Source: Macrothele yani
Lineage: Eukaryota > Arthropoda > Arachnida > Araneae > Macrothelidae
DNA: 64,000 bases
NCBI GenBank assembly: GCA_039090855.1
Contig: CM076996.1
Coordinates: 48,140,469-48,204,468, forward strand
Direction of reading: 5' to 3'
Positions 54,010-64,000 of the stretch are shown piece by piece (the first letter of the stretch is position 1; each line of letters begins with the position of its first letter). Under the pieces are notes generated by a model, which saw nothing but the letters and a program-made list of their open reading frames with translations, did no database searches and was not told the DNA's origin. Made by a program: the position numbers and the translations under genes.

Positions 54010-55236
54010 AGGTGTAAGTAGAGGAAATGGGTTGAGCTGCCGGACCTGTGCGTGAGAAGCTTCCTGATGCCTCGTCGCAGAATACGGCAGTCATTCCAGC
54101 ACGTTTCTGAGTTCGACAGAGGACGAATAGTAGCTTATCGTGACAGCGGTTTATCGTATCGAGACATCGGCGCCCGTGTGGGACGACATCCAGCCACAGT
54201 GAAGCGAGTATGGATTCGGTGGGTGCAGGAGGAATGGACGGATCGACGTGAGTGATTGCCGGAGCCGCGGCACACCACCGAACGAGAGGACCGGCATGCT
54301 GTGTGGCGGGCATTGACGGCTTACACCGCCACATCACGAACGTTAGCGCAGGAATTAGGGTGTGTTGCGCAACAACCTGTGTCAGCACGTACCGTTCGAC
54401 GTCGTCTGCAGGAGCGGGGACTTGTTGCACGGTGCCCATTGCTCTGATTACCATTGACGTTACACCACCGGTGAGTGCGGCGGCAGTGGGCCGTTGAACG
54501 CCGCACCTGGACTACGGAATGACAAGACATTGTCTTCTCCGACGAATCCCGCTTCTGCCTGCAACACCACGATGGTCGGATCCACGTGTGGCGGCACCGC
54601 GGCGAGAGACTGTATGACGCCTGCATTATGCATCGCCATACCAGTCCGTCACCTGGCGTTATGGTTTGGGGCGCAATTGGATACGACACCTGCACCCCTC
54701 TGGTACCCATCGCTGGTACACTCAACATCCACCGGTACATCTCCGACGTTTTGGAGTCCCCTCTTACCTGCAGGACCTTCCAGCGCCCACGTTTCAACAG
54801 GACAATGCGCGCCCGCACGTGGCACGCATCGTGCAACAATTCTTCACGGCCCACCAGGTGTCACTGCTGCCGTGGCCCGCCTGTTCTCCCGATATGTCGC
54901 CCATCGAACAAGTCTGGTCGCTGATCGGCAACCGAGTGGCCCGGCAAGCACCATCCGCGGCTACACCTGATGAACTGTGGCAACGTGTGGAAGCAGCCTG
55001 GACCGACATACCCCAAGCCCACATCCAAAGCCTCTTTCGTTGGATGCAGCGGCGTGTAGCAGCCGTTATTGCCAGCCATGGGGGCCACACGAACTATTGA
55101 TGTCTGCGTGTTCCGCAAGTCTCACGGGCCTGTAAGCTCAATCGTTTTATCTTTGTATCTGTTGTTATGTGTCCAGTAAATCTGGCTTTGCTATCACGTG
55201 TCCTTCTCAGTGTTGCATTTTGGTTCGCCAGCAGTG
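54010..55236 (+). mobile_element. Tc1-like transposon, best preserved, left end eroded
   Basis: The right terminus read inward is CACTGCTGGCGAACCAAAAT with TA at 55237-55238. A matching left terminus was not found, so the left limit is approximate. The terminus and protein are close to the Tc1 element at 22908-29387. Confidence 0.83.
54052..55100 (+). pseudogene. Tc1-like transposase (DD34E), few disruptions
   Basis: Starts near MPRRRIRQSFQHVSEFDRGR (54067). First HTH with SYRDIGARVGRHPATVKRVW, a TGA at 54253, then the second HTH (TEREDRHAVWRALTAYTAT, VSARTVRRRLQERGL), another TGA near 54446, then DIVFSDESRFCLQHHDGRIH (first Asp), PGVMVWGAIGYDTCTPLVP, a frame change near 54760, FQQDNARPHVARIVQQFF (second Asp) and CSPDMSPIEQVWSLIG (Glu). 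34 residues lie between second Asp and Glu. The end is VAAVIASHGGHTNY. Length about 345 codons, normal for Tc1. Confidence 0.88.
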
Positions 55237-55371
55237 TATTTCGAAGTTCCTGAAAAGGCAATAGTTGAGTTAAACAACTCCCAAAAAATGATAGGTGTAG
55301 GCCATGGGAGTACTTTCTCCAAAGTTGTGCTGAACGGGAGAAGTTGAATTATTTCGACAGAGGATTATCTT

Positions 55372-55602
55372 TTTTTTTTTTTTTTTTTTTTTTTTATTGG
55401 AGGTTTAACGACCGCCGTGAGCAACTCAATGGGCTATAAGCAGTCGCCCGTCCCTAATTTAGGGTCACTGGTTCCAGGGAAGGGAGAGAGCCAGTGCCGT
55501 AAGACAAACACAACATCCATGCCTCACCGGGATTCGAACCTGGACCCCTTCTGGACGAATGATCAGAGGCCATCGCTTAGACCACTGCGCCACCGGGGCG
55601 GC
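55372..55602 (-). mobile_element. SINE family 1, near-consensus, 11-bp TSD
   Basis: Long T-run, GGAGGTTTAACGACCGCCGT, GGTCACTGGTTCCAGGGAAG, box B as CCGGGATTCGAACCTGG, CCACTGCGCCACCGGGGCGG. AGGATTATCTT at 55361-55371 and 55603-55613. One of the least changed copies; a useful reference for the family. Confidence 0.95.
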
Positions 55603-55613
55603 AGGATTATCTT

Positions 55614-55987
55614 GTCTCCAAAGTAGTGTTATTTCACTTATACTTGCTAAAGCAAGAACCCCATAATATTTTTGGATCTGTCGAAGTAGAAAATAACTCA
55701 TGCTACTGATGATCTGAATTTTCTAAGCTGTGAGTGAGCGAATGACGGATTTCATCAGCATAACAGAAAAATAAAAAGGTCACGGTTTCCATCTTTCGCG
55801 CCAAATTGGCTTCTAAAGTCTTCGAAACTTGTCTTGATCGATTGTTATTGATGTTTCATTTTTCAAATGATCTACGTAAAGAAAACCGCTAATTCATTAG
55901 TAATTTCATACACCGTTATTTTGGGCTTTCTCTTCGGACATTTGTTTCGCAGTGCTCAAAACGCGCAGATCCCATGCTATTCACTTA
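55614..55987. other. Unassigned stretch
   Basis: No recognised feature. Confidence 0.4.
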
Positions 55988-56160
55988 CTAGCAAAAGTAC
56001 CGAGCGTTACTCGGGTTCGGCAAAAAATGCATCGATCAGCTTCTCGGCCAGCGTTTACCGAGTTTTCCTGAAATTATTATTGGGATATATTGCACGGAAA
56101 CATTTTATTGAAATATGTTGCACTAATGAAAAGAAAGGAATTAAAAAAAAAAGAATAAAA
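55988..56160 (-). mobile_element. Helitron 3' end, minus strand
   Basis: On the minus strand: CCGAGTAACGCTCGG hairpin, then TACTTTTG, then CTAG (55991-55988) followed by T. This matches the layout of the Helitron 3' end at 11098-11125. The element body would extend rightward on +; its 5' end was not found. Confidence 0.65.
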
Positions 56161-56889
56161 ATCTACACTTGTGTTTATGAAACCTGCAGTCTTTATTGAG
56201 TGTGAACATCAGAAAATTGAAATATTTGAAACATCATTTTTCTATTGTGTTGTGATCAGTGTTACGTACAGTTGTTCCGAAGCGCAAGTTAGTTTATCCT
56301 TAAAGAACCTCTGGGTAAACGAGGTTGACTGTTCTGTAATGTAAATCCAAAATGAAAAGGTTTCAATTTTGCGAACTCTGGAGCAATAACATAAAGGTGG
56401 CAGTGGGAAAAGCATGAATTTTGCAAGTTGAGCCCAACAACTTTTAACGATTTACCTTGTGCTTTATGATACTCATTATGAAACTGAGACGAACAGAATG
56501 CTGAATGCTTCTAAGCTGAAATGGAAGGTCAGATGGGATAACTGGAATACGCGTGAAATAAAAACATCGTCTTGTGTGTGTGCAGAATGTCTGACATGAT
56601 GGAAACTTCGATGACATTTGACTTGTTCTTGACAGTCAGTCGTGTTCCATTGTACAGCGTTAGTGGGGATCCAGATTACTTCAAGATAAAATAAATAAAT
56701 AGTCAAGATGATTCGGGAGAATGCGAGAGTGGAGGAATAGCAATGTTTAGCTTTGAAGAAATGAGAGAAAATTCGCATTTTTCTCATATTTCATTTCTTG
56801 AATTCTATTTGAGTTTCGCTGAAATATATTTCCGCTTTAAAAAATTCGGGGAACTATTGTTTTTTAAATAGTGGAACAATATATAGCTC
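56161..56889. other. Unassigned stretch
   Basis: Possibly the interior of the Helitron whose 3' end is at 55988. No coding seen. Confidence 0.35.
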
Positions 56890-57525
56890 ATACTAACACG
56901 CTGAGAGCCTCGGTGGGAAACGTAAACAAACCCGCCGGCAACTGCGGCGGACTGATACACGTAACACTGGTAGTCTAACACAATAAACAGAACGAGGTTT
57001 CAAATCGTAAATCTCGCGCGTTGCGTTATGACAAATTTCGAAACAATTTTTGAAGAAACCTAGTCAAATTCTTCTCGCAGAAATAAATTGGAACTGTTTG
57101 CACCCCGTAATAACACTTGGAGAAAAACGTAGTAAATAGCAAGATCAAATTTCTAATTGCAAATAGCGCGCTATGTGTCAAATTCGAAAGAATGGTTGAA
57201 GAATCTTGATCAAAATCGTCCCGTAGAAATAGCTTAGAACTATTTATAGAGACTGAGAAACACATACGTGGAAACGTATATCAAGTTAAATGATGCCTAT
57301 GTACGTTAAATTAAACCAATATATTCCAATTGCAGAATTAAAATATGAGGTTTATTTACAATTAAAACACAATGATTGAAAACTACTTGCAAGATCTTTC
57401 GGAACTAACTATAATCCCATACTTATAGTGCATGATACCTAAGAAACATACGGAGAGACGCGGTCAAAACCGTAAATAAAACCGCCGGCAACTGCGGCGA
57501 AAGGATACACGTAGCACTTTGGAAG
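56890..57525. repeat. Composite repeat with GC-rich end blocks
   Basis: A block with AACCCGCCGGCAACTGCGGC and GATACACGTA (about 56900-56970) recurs at 57455-57520. Between them a second block (CAAATTTCGAAACAA, GCAGAAATAAATTGGAACTG; from about 57030) recurs about 150 bp later in diverged form (57179). So the stretch is a P-Q-Q-P arrangement. Confidence 0.72.
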
Positions 57526-57689
57526 TGCATTCCAAAAATTTTGGCACAACGTATTGATTAATATTATAGCTTCAATTCCTCCTTAGATGTTGTCCCGCAT
57601 AAGTCTGTAATATTAGTTTGGCTCTATAAAGCCAGCCGTAGGTGAGTAAAAGACTGACACATATGCTTCGCTACAAAAGCAGATTTGTG

Positions 57690-58960
57690 TCGACAGGGGT
57701 TTATCAAAATAGGGGAAACACTTACTATTTGTACAAAACTTTTTATTAATAAGCTGAAGCCCCACCTCGGGCTTTCAGAACAGAGACGCAATTCGACTTG
57801 GAATAGACTTACACAAGTCATGCACATACGATGATGGAATTTGGGGCCATTCTTCCTGTAAAATATGTCCTAACTATGCCAGGGATTTTTGAGGTGGAAG
57901 TAGGGTCTGACCTTTTGCTCCAAATATTTCCGCAAATGTTCGATAATATTGAGGTGGCCTGGGTAGCTGCTTTATCTCATCCTCATGTTCTGCAAACCAC
58001 GTTTCGCACATTGCACGGATGCATTATCCACTTGAAACCAGAGACCGTCAGAACGGAACGATTCCTGCAACATTGGTTGCAGGTGGTTCCCAAAAATTAT
58101 TTCTTATATTGAGGATGTGGCATGATCCTAAATAATAACAAAGAGTCTAAAGGAATGCCATCATGTGGCATCCCACATCATAAGGGATCCACTTTCGTTC
58201 GTAACAATCGGGATGGTACGCTTTCGCAGGTTTTTGCCAGACGTACACTCTACCAGTGGTAGAAAGCAACGCACGATTCTTCAGACCAGATGAGTAGTCT
58301 TAAACATCCCAGTTTTTTAGTGCTTCGCACCACTTTACATGTTTTGGCGACTTCATGTTGGTAATCAGAGGTCTGTGGATTACAGCAAGGCCATAAATAC
58401 CGGTACGATGGATTTCCCGACGAACTATTAGGACAGAAACGGGATCATTCCGACTGTTATTCAACTCTGCTGCTATTTGTCTTGTGTTTCCGTTGTAGAA
58501 TCCGTGTCGACGTTCTCCTATCTCTAAATGATATCTTCGTATGGTTTCCACAATTTGCATGTTTGGAGTGTCTTTTTTGATAGGTAGACATGGTCTTTGA
58601 TACAGTTCCTCGTGTTACATCTTCTATTTCTGCCGTCTTAGTTATTGAAGTTCATGCAAGACGCGCACCAATGATCATGCCTGCTTTGAGGTCACTAAGA
58701 TCTGACCATTACTTCACAGCGGCTGTTTCACCCCCGATTGTGGCACTACTGCGTGATATCTGACATCGTATTGCATCCTTTTACATACCTCACATTGCGG
58801 GTGATGTCGTCCCTGTAATTTTCATACGGCGCATTGTGTGTACTGCAGCCGGTGTTTCCATTATTTCGACAAATCCCTATATCACATTTGGCGTGACGTT
58901 CTCTTACTCTGCGCAATAGAACAACGATGAGATAGTGCTGCATTTATGCATGATGGAATG
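57690..58960 (-). pseudogene. Tc1-like transposase relic
   Basis: 58560-58300 on the minus strand reads SVLIVRREIHRTGIYGLAVI, then HRPLITNMKSPKHVKWCEAL and KNWDV, the end of the HTH domain and the stretch before the first catalytic Asp. Left of it (58110-57780) the catalytic half is scrambled. Ends approximate. Confidence 0.75.
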
Positions 58961-59272
58961 GAGCATTGCTGTGCAAGAGTCTAAAGAAATAATACTGCGG
59001 AATAATGAAATGAACCATTCTTGAGTGAGCTAATGGCACATCATGCCTCAAGATCAGATTTCAACGTTTTCCTCAACAATGATTGAATGCTTTAAACACT
59101 AAGTAAATTAATTAAAAATTAGCAAATTCGAATCCCCCCCAAAAAAGGGGTCCGAGGTTCACACCCCATTTAGTCCTCCTTCTTTTTCCCACGTTGCAGG
59201 TCTTTATGTTCGGTGGTTCCTTGCATGGGCGACTGAGCGACAGACAGACGCGGTAATTTTACTGGTTCTAGT
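58961..59272. other. Spacer
   Basis: Contains a C-run and A-run around 59135-59147; no feature recognised. Confidence 0.4.
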
Positions 59273-59615
59273 ACAAAACACCGACGATCAAAACACCGAC
59301 AATCAAAACACCGACAATCAAAACACCGACAATCATAACACCGACAGTTCAAAACACAGACAAGCATAACACCGACAATCATAATACCGACAGTTCAAAA
59401 CACCGACAATCAAAACACCGACAGGTCCAAACACCGACAATCATAACACTGACAGTACAAAACACTGACAAGCATAACACCGATAATCAAAACACCGACA
59501 GTTCAAAACACCGACAATCCCAAAACCGACAGTTTAAAACACCGACAATCATAACACCGGCAAATCATAACACCGGCAAATCATAACCACGACAATCATA
59601 ACACCGACAATTATA
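59273..59615. repeat. About 16-bp degenerate array, AACACCGACAATCAAA
   Basis: About 20 units of AACACCGACAATCATA/CAAA with variants such as AACACCGACAGTTCAA. Not a CRISPR array: units are contiguous, without spacers. Confidence 0.9.
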
Positions 59616-59639
59616 TGGACTAATATAATTGTCCGGCGA

Positions 59640-60510
59640 GTAGAGGAACTTTATTCCGAGCGATGACATCATCAGAGTGGGTGGGAAGAGGTATGACAAC
59701 ACCCAATCGATGAATGTGCTTTCCCCTAGCGATGAACGATGGGACTTCAGAAATTTTTATTCCAACCTAAGGCAACATATTTTTATTCCGACCGATGGCA
59801 ACATATTTTTATTCCGAGCGATGGCAACATCGTAAAATAAATGGGTGGGTGATAGAGGTGGATGACAACACCCAAAGGATGCTTATGTGCTGCCCTTACG
59901 GGTTGACGATGGAACTTCATTAATTTTTATTCCGACCGATGGCATAACCTTAGTGGATGGGTGGGTAGGGGGATGCATAGGTGTTGGATATGTCGATGCT
60001 TATGTGCTGCCGATAGTGGTGTACGATGGAACTTTAATACTGTTATTCCGAGAGATGGCAACATTTAAGTGGAGGCACAAATGGGTGGGTGATAGAAGGG
60101 AATGACCAAACGATGCTTATGTGCTGCCCCTAGCGGTGAACGACGGAACGTTATTAATTTTTATTAATAAAGTTAGCGATGGCAACATAATTTCATTCCG
60201 AGCGATGGCAACATCTGAGGGGATGGGTGAGAAAGGGGATGCATAGGTGTTGGATATATCAATGCTTATGTGCGGCCCCTAGCGGTGAACGATGGAACTG
60301 CATTAATTTTTATTCCGAGTGATGGCAACATCTGAGTGGATGGGTGGGAACGGGGATGCATATGTCCATGCTTATGTGCTGCATCTAGTGCTGAACGACG
60401 GAACCTTATTATATTTATTCCGAGAGATAGCAACATCGGAGTGGATGCACAAATGGGTGGGTGATAAAAGGGGATGACTACAACCAAACGATGCTTATGG
60501 AAGAAACTGT
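59640..60510. repeat. Degenerate array of 107-172-bp units
   Basis: Units contain ATGCTTATGTGCTGCCCCTA, GCGGTGAACGATGGAAC, TTAATTTTTATTCCGAGCGA, TGGCAACATCTGAGTGGATG, GGTGGG and GGGGATGCATAGGTGTTGGA. GTGCTGC-type landmarks near 59718, 59888, 60006, 60123, 60268 and 60377. Units differ by deletions. Confidence 0.85.
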
Positions 60511-61202
60511 ACAATTTTCAAGAGCATTGCGTCTCAAATATTTCAAAATCTTAGGAACCAGCTATTTCTTCTTGTGCGACAAACAACATGTTTCCATGAA
60601 CAGTACCATTGGATAGCATGCATTGATAATGAAGTCAATTTATTGTCACTTAATTTGCAGAAGTAATAGTTGTAATTGGTAATATAAATTTATTGTCTGC
60701 TGCCACCTGACAGGAAACAATCTAGTATTCTATCACAAAGAACAGGATCAGCTCTGGTTATGTTAGCATGTGGTCTAGGCATTTGCCCTTGATTACCTTC
60801 AGTTCATTTTTTACATATGCGTTTTTATTTTTCAGAAATCTTTACTCTTCTGCCTAATTTGTTTACTGTTGATGGAGGATGGTTGCAATTTAAGGCTTTG
60901 TCGGTTACACGGTTTCCCTCTTGTTGATGTTTAGCCAAAAGGGTGAGAAGGTTGAGGCCTGAATACCATGTAAGCGCAGCCAGGCCTTGTCTCGAATTGA
61001 AATTTTCACTAATTCACGCTTTCTGATGCACTTTCTGAGAGTTTTATTTCAATTTATTTGCAGAGTGACAAAGTCATGACACTGGTCGTAGGTCGTTCGA
61101 GATATTTCAAAGATGCCATAAGTGATCTTGATTTGACATTGAAGTTCACGATAAAAGCCAAAAGTGCATTTTCAAAAAATTTGCCCACACAATATTAATA
61201 TA
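60511..61202. other. Unassigned stretch
   Basis: No recognised feature. Confidence 0.4.
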
Positions 61203-62110
61203 CACTGTATTGACAAAAGTCACCAGACACCCCTTCAAAAGCAAATAAACGGATCCGCTGCGTTGTTAAGATGCGAGGTACAGCTGTAAACGATATAAAA
61301 ACAAGCCTGCAGCTGACCGCGATCATATCGCACTGTCAGGTTGAGTAAAAATGTCGCGGCGGGAGAGAACTGACTTTGAGAAAGGAAAGATTGTTTGGTC
61401 TTATATCTGTAGGTTGACCATAAGACAAACCGAGAGGTGTTTAAACATACCCAAGTGAACTGTTTTGTCTGTACTGAATGGCCCTGAAGCAGCAAAACGT
61501 ACCGGCAGACCAAAGAAAATCAGTGATACAGGACGTCGAAGCCTCTGGAGAGTCGTTACAGTTAATCGACGCAGTACTGCACAAGACCTCAGTGTAGAGG
61601 CGAGTAAAAATGCTGGAACCTCGGTATGTACACGTACCATTCGCTGAGAACTTCATTCCATGGGTTACCCTGGTCGTGCGGCTGCTCATAAGCCTTTCTT
61701 TCATCTCCACTCGGAATGCTACTCGTCGTTTAGCATGGTGAAAAGAACATTTATCGTGCACCGTAGATTAATGGAAACATGTCGTGGGGACTGATGAATC
61801 CAGATACACGATCCATCAGTCTGATGGCCGTGTGTGGGTATGGCAGCAGCCGGGGGAACGCTATTTATCACAGTGTACTGTTCCTACGGTCAAGTTTGGA
61901 GCTGGCAGTGTACTCGTGTGACTGTTTTTTATGATCTCGGCCCATTGGTTATCGTGGACAAACCTGTTAACCAGCATGCCTACCTCGATATTCTGGACAA
62001 TTATGCTCTACCAACTCTGTGGCAATACTATGGAATCGAGCCTTGTTGGTACCAGCAGAATAATGCACTGAGCCATAAAGCAAGATTTCAACATTACATT
62101 ATTAGGTATC
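61203..62110 (+). pseudogene. Tc1-like transposon relic, 3' end missing
   Basis: The left terminus CACTGTATTGACAAAAGTCA follows TA (61201-61202). Reading from 61351: MSRRERTDFEKGKIVWSYIC, a stop near 61456, then NGPEAAKRTGRPKKISDTGR. Later QSDGRVWVWQQPGERYLSQC and, in another frame, WQYYGIEPCWYQQNNALSHK, where the second catalytic Asp (QQDNA) is Asn. The sequence stops before the Glu region. Dead. Confidence 0.85.
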
Positions 62111-62267
62111 AGAGACTGATACAGGGAAAACCCCGGGGATCAACATGGCATGATAAAACAGTGAAACATACATAATATACATGGAAGGTACATAATTATC
62201 ATAACAGAAGACATATGAATCTGCGCAACAGTCCGGAGGCACAGCATCAGAAAGTAAAGTCTTCAGG
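62111..62267. other. Spacer before the SINE
   Basis: No feature except the left TSD of the SINE. Confidence 0.4.
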
Positions 62268-62484
62268 GCCGCCCCGGTAGCGCAGTGATCTAAGTTGATG
62301 GCCTCTGATCATTCGTCCGAAAAGGGGTCCGGGTTCGAACCCCGGTGAGGCATGGATGTTGTGTTTGTCTTACGGCACTGGCTCTCTCCCTTCCTGGAAC
62401 CAGTGACCCTAAATTAAGGACGGGCGACTGCTTATAGCCCATTGAGTTGTTCACGGTGGTCGTTAAACCTCCAATAAAAAAAAG
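62268..62484 (+). mobile_element. SINE family 1, near-consensus, 11-bp TSD
   Basis: GCCGCCCCGGTAGCGCAGTG, box B GGGTTCGAACCCCGG, GGCATGGATGTTGTGTTTGT, CCCTAAATTAAGGACGGGCG, CGGTGGTCGTTAAACCTCCA and a short A tail. AAGTCTTCAGG at 62257-62267 and 62485-62495. Confidence 0.95.
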
Positions 62485-62549
62485 AAGTCTTCAGGACAAC
62501 ATACCACAAAGCAGGTAGGATAAAAAGTGAGATAACGACAGTTCGAACG

Positions 62550-63938
62550 TTAGGTCACTGCAGCAGGGGCATCTGTGTCCGTCACAGAAGCAGACGAAAA
62601 CGAGGAATCAGAGTCAAGAAAGTCAGCTGGGTGACCAGGTGCATCTTGAACAGAATTAACAGCATTCAGAAGGTGTGTGCAGCGACAAAGAAAAACAGGC
62701 ATCCATGGGCGCAGAATAGGGCTTCTCTTGGCGAGCCCCTGAATCGCAGCACGAAAAAGACTGATCTGAGTACCCACAGCAGGAAACTGACAAGGTGAAA
62801 CACTTCGAGCAAGGGCTTTCGTTAGATGAACAGTCGGCGGAGCATGAAGAAAATCATACAAAGTGTCGAAATCAACGGGCCCAGTAGGCAAAGCCACAGG
62901 CTTCAGAAGGTGTTCTATAGTATAGGAAGACAACTTCAAAGGCTATCCATCCGGTGAATAGAGTGTAGAAGAATGCGGAGATGCTGGGCCTGAAGGGCGA
63001 GAGCGAGGACGAAGAGTTCTGGTTGACGGCGGAGAAGTGGAAGAAAGGGGCGGCATCTTCACAGCCGTAGAGCTAGCACGAGATGGCCGCTGACGCTCAA
63101 CGACGACAGAAGTAGCAAGAGATGCATCCGAAGGGCTGGAATCTGAAGCATAAAAAGGAAAGACGAGGGAATGGGGTCCAGAGAGGTAGCCTGACAAGTC
63201 TGGGCCAACAGTAGACACAGTTGTTGGAGGAGCTGAAGGCGGCGGAGATACAGGGACCAACGAAGGATCCGCAGAAGCATCGGCTGTAGCCGAAACAACT
63301 GTAGACACATGCGTAGAGGCATCCGGAACGCGGTCAGCTGAAGAAGTGCCACCAGGCTGAATGACGTCAGGCACTCGTTGACGAGTGGCTGTAGATGACT
63401 TTTCAGGAGGAGAGCAAACAGCACGCGCACATGAAAAACCACCAGAAGAAGAAGAAGTCGGAGCGTGCAAGCACTGAGAACGCAAATGGCCAAAGCCAGA
63501 GTACAAGTCATACTGTAGGAAAGGCATGTCATCAATACGGCGAAGGTGCATCCCAAAACGTACCGTAAGCACGGGAGGAAGAGCAAGGATTTGAGCTTCA
63601 GACGAGAACAACATTCGAACTTGTCGGCGAAAGCCGCCGATAGCTCGATCCGCAGGATCTTTGGGTGCAACAGAAAGCGTGATGAAAGGGCCAACCACTC
63701 GGCCGCAAGAGCTAAGAGCCACCCGAATCATCTCATCGGAAACCTCGGGAGGGACGGGATGAAAGGACACTGCAACAGGGCGTTGGAAAACAGGCACGGG
63801 AAAGATATAGCGAGCACCTAGGCGAAGGCCCCGAGACAGCACCAAGAAAGCAGAAGCAGGGTTGGCAAAGTACACAAGGACAGCTCGAGGTTTCCGGGCA
63901 AAGATAGTTATAGCGCTAGGGGGCACCACAGATTTCAA
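62550..63938 (-). pseudogene. Gag-like ORF1 of a retroelement (probably LINE), one in-frame stop
   Basis: Minus-strand reading from at least 63938 to a stop at 62943-62940, then in the same frame on to 62550, about 460 codons. The first 150 residues resemble the RNA-binding part of LINE ORF1 proteins: ARKPRAVLVYFANPASAFLV, PVAVSFHPVPPEVSDEMIRV and GFRRQVRMLFS are RRM-like. YDLYSGFGHLRSQC recalls a degenerate CCHC knuckle with its first Cys lost. The middle (about 170-330) is low-complexity, rich in Ser, Pro, Thr and Val. The frame seems to continue past the window edge. An LTR-element gag is the alternative; no RT is in view. Confidence 0.65.
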
Positions 63939-64000
63939 TTCAGCACTGTAGCGATTGAGGGAGGTATTGGGTAGAGCCTCAAAACGGACTCCAAGATATG

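Noticed and set aside
59273..59615. CRISPR-like array of short repeats
   Set aside because: Units of 16 bp are contiguous without spacers, degenerate, and the context is eukaryotic.

Overview
This window reads as eukaryotic, most likely arthropod, nuclear DNA made almost entirely of transposable elements (TEs). Reasons: abundant Tc1/mariner relics ending at TA, many tRNA-derived SINEs with target-site duplications (TSDs), RTE-type and CR1/L2/Jockey-like LINEs, Helitron and Helentron-type ends, hAT ends, LTRs, and long A/T-rich stretches without genes. The arthropod call is an inference from this TE mix; I cannot name a species. I see no rRNA, no functional tRNA, no CRISPR array and no convincing host gene. 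One AT-rich ORF at 2938-3309 behind a good splice acceptor is the only weak exon candidate.

Layout. 169-1682: mariner on the minus strand with a SINE inside. 4.3-5.0 kb: SINE cluster containing a 5'-truncated SINE tail. 5.26-8.42 kb: three Tc1-type relics, two with the DD36E spacing. 8.8-13.8 kb: one minus-strand LINE split by a Helitron (9354-11125) and by a Helentron-associated element (HINE, 11691-13496); its reverse-transcriptase reading resumes across both insertions. 14.2-16.35 kb: mariner relic and a complete-length mariner. 17.3-18.2 kb: RTE LINE fragment with a long open RT reading. 19.0-21.7 kb: two adjacent Tc1 elements.

22908-29387 is a four-level nest: a Tc1 element (long perfect terminal inverted repeats, TA on both sides) contains a hAT element (8-bp TSD). 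The hAT contains a roughly 4-kb element with about 250-bp terminal inverted repeats, which encodes a protein of an unnamed multi-copy metazoan family. A SINE lies inside that gene. This third layer is the best candidate for an undescribed transposon group.

30-38 kb: Tc1, SINE and mariner relics. 38668-41822: a second copy of the HINE, itself interrupted by a 1.23-kb solo LTR. Both HINE copies carry about 11 modules of about 150 bp in the same order (an a-b-c higher-order repeat), and most modules centre on a motif resembling the CTCF core. 42-54 kb: sparse region with SINEs, a Tc3-like relic, a 93-bp array, a 1.45-kb LTR followed by a primer-binding site, a 17-bp array and a foldback repeat. 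54.0-55.2 kb: the best-preserved Tc1 (DD34E). 56-62 kb: second Helitron end, modular repeats, Tc1 relics, and 16-bp and 110-170-bp arrays. 62.5-64.0 kb: a long gag-like ORF1 of a retroelement running off the window.

No genes act together here in a pathway. The biology is insertion history: which element sits in which, and what terminal structures and internal modules they carry. Start positions of degraded elements are approximate unless a terminus is described.
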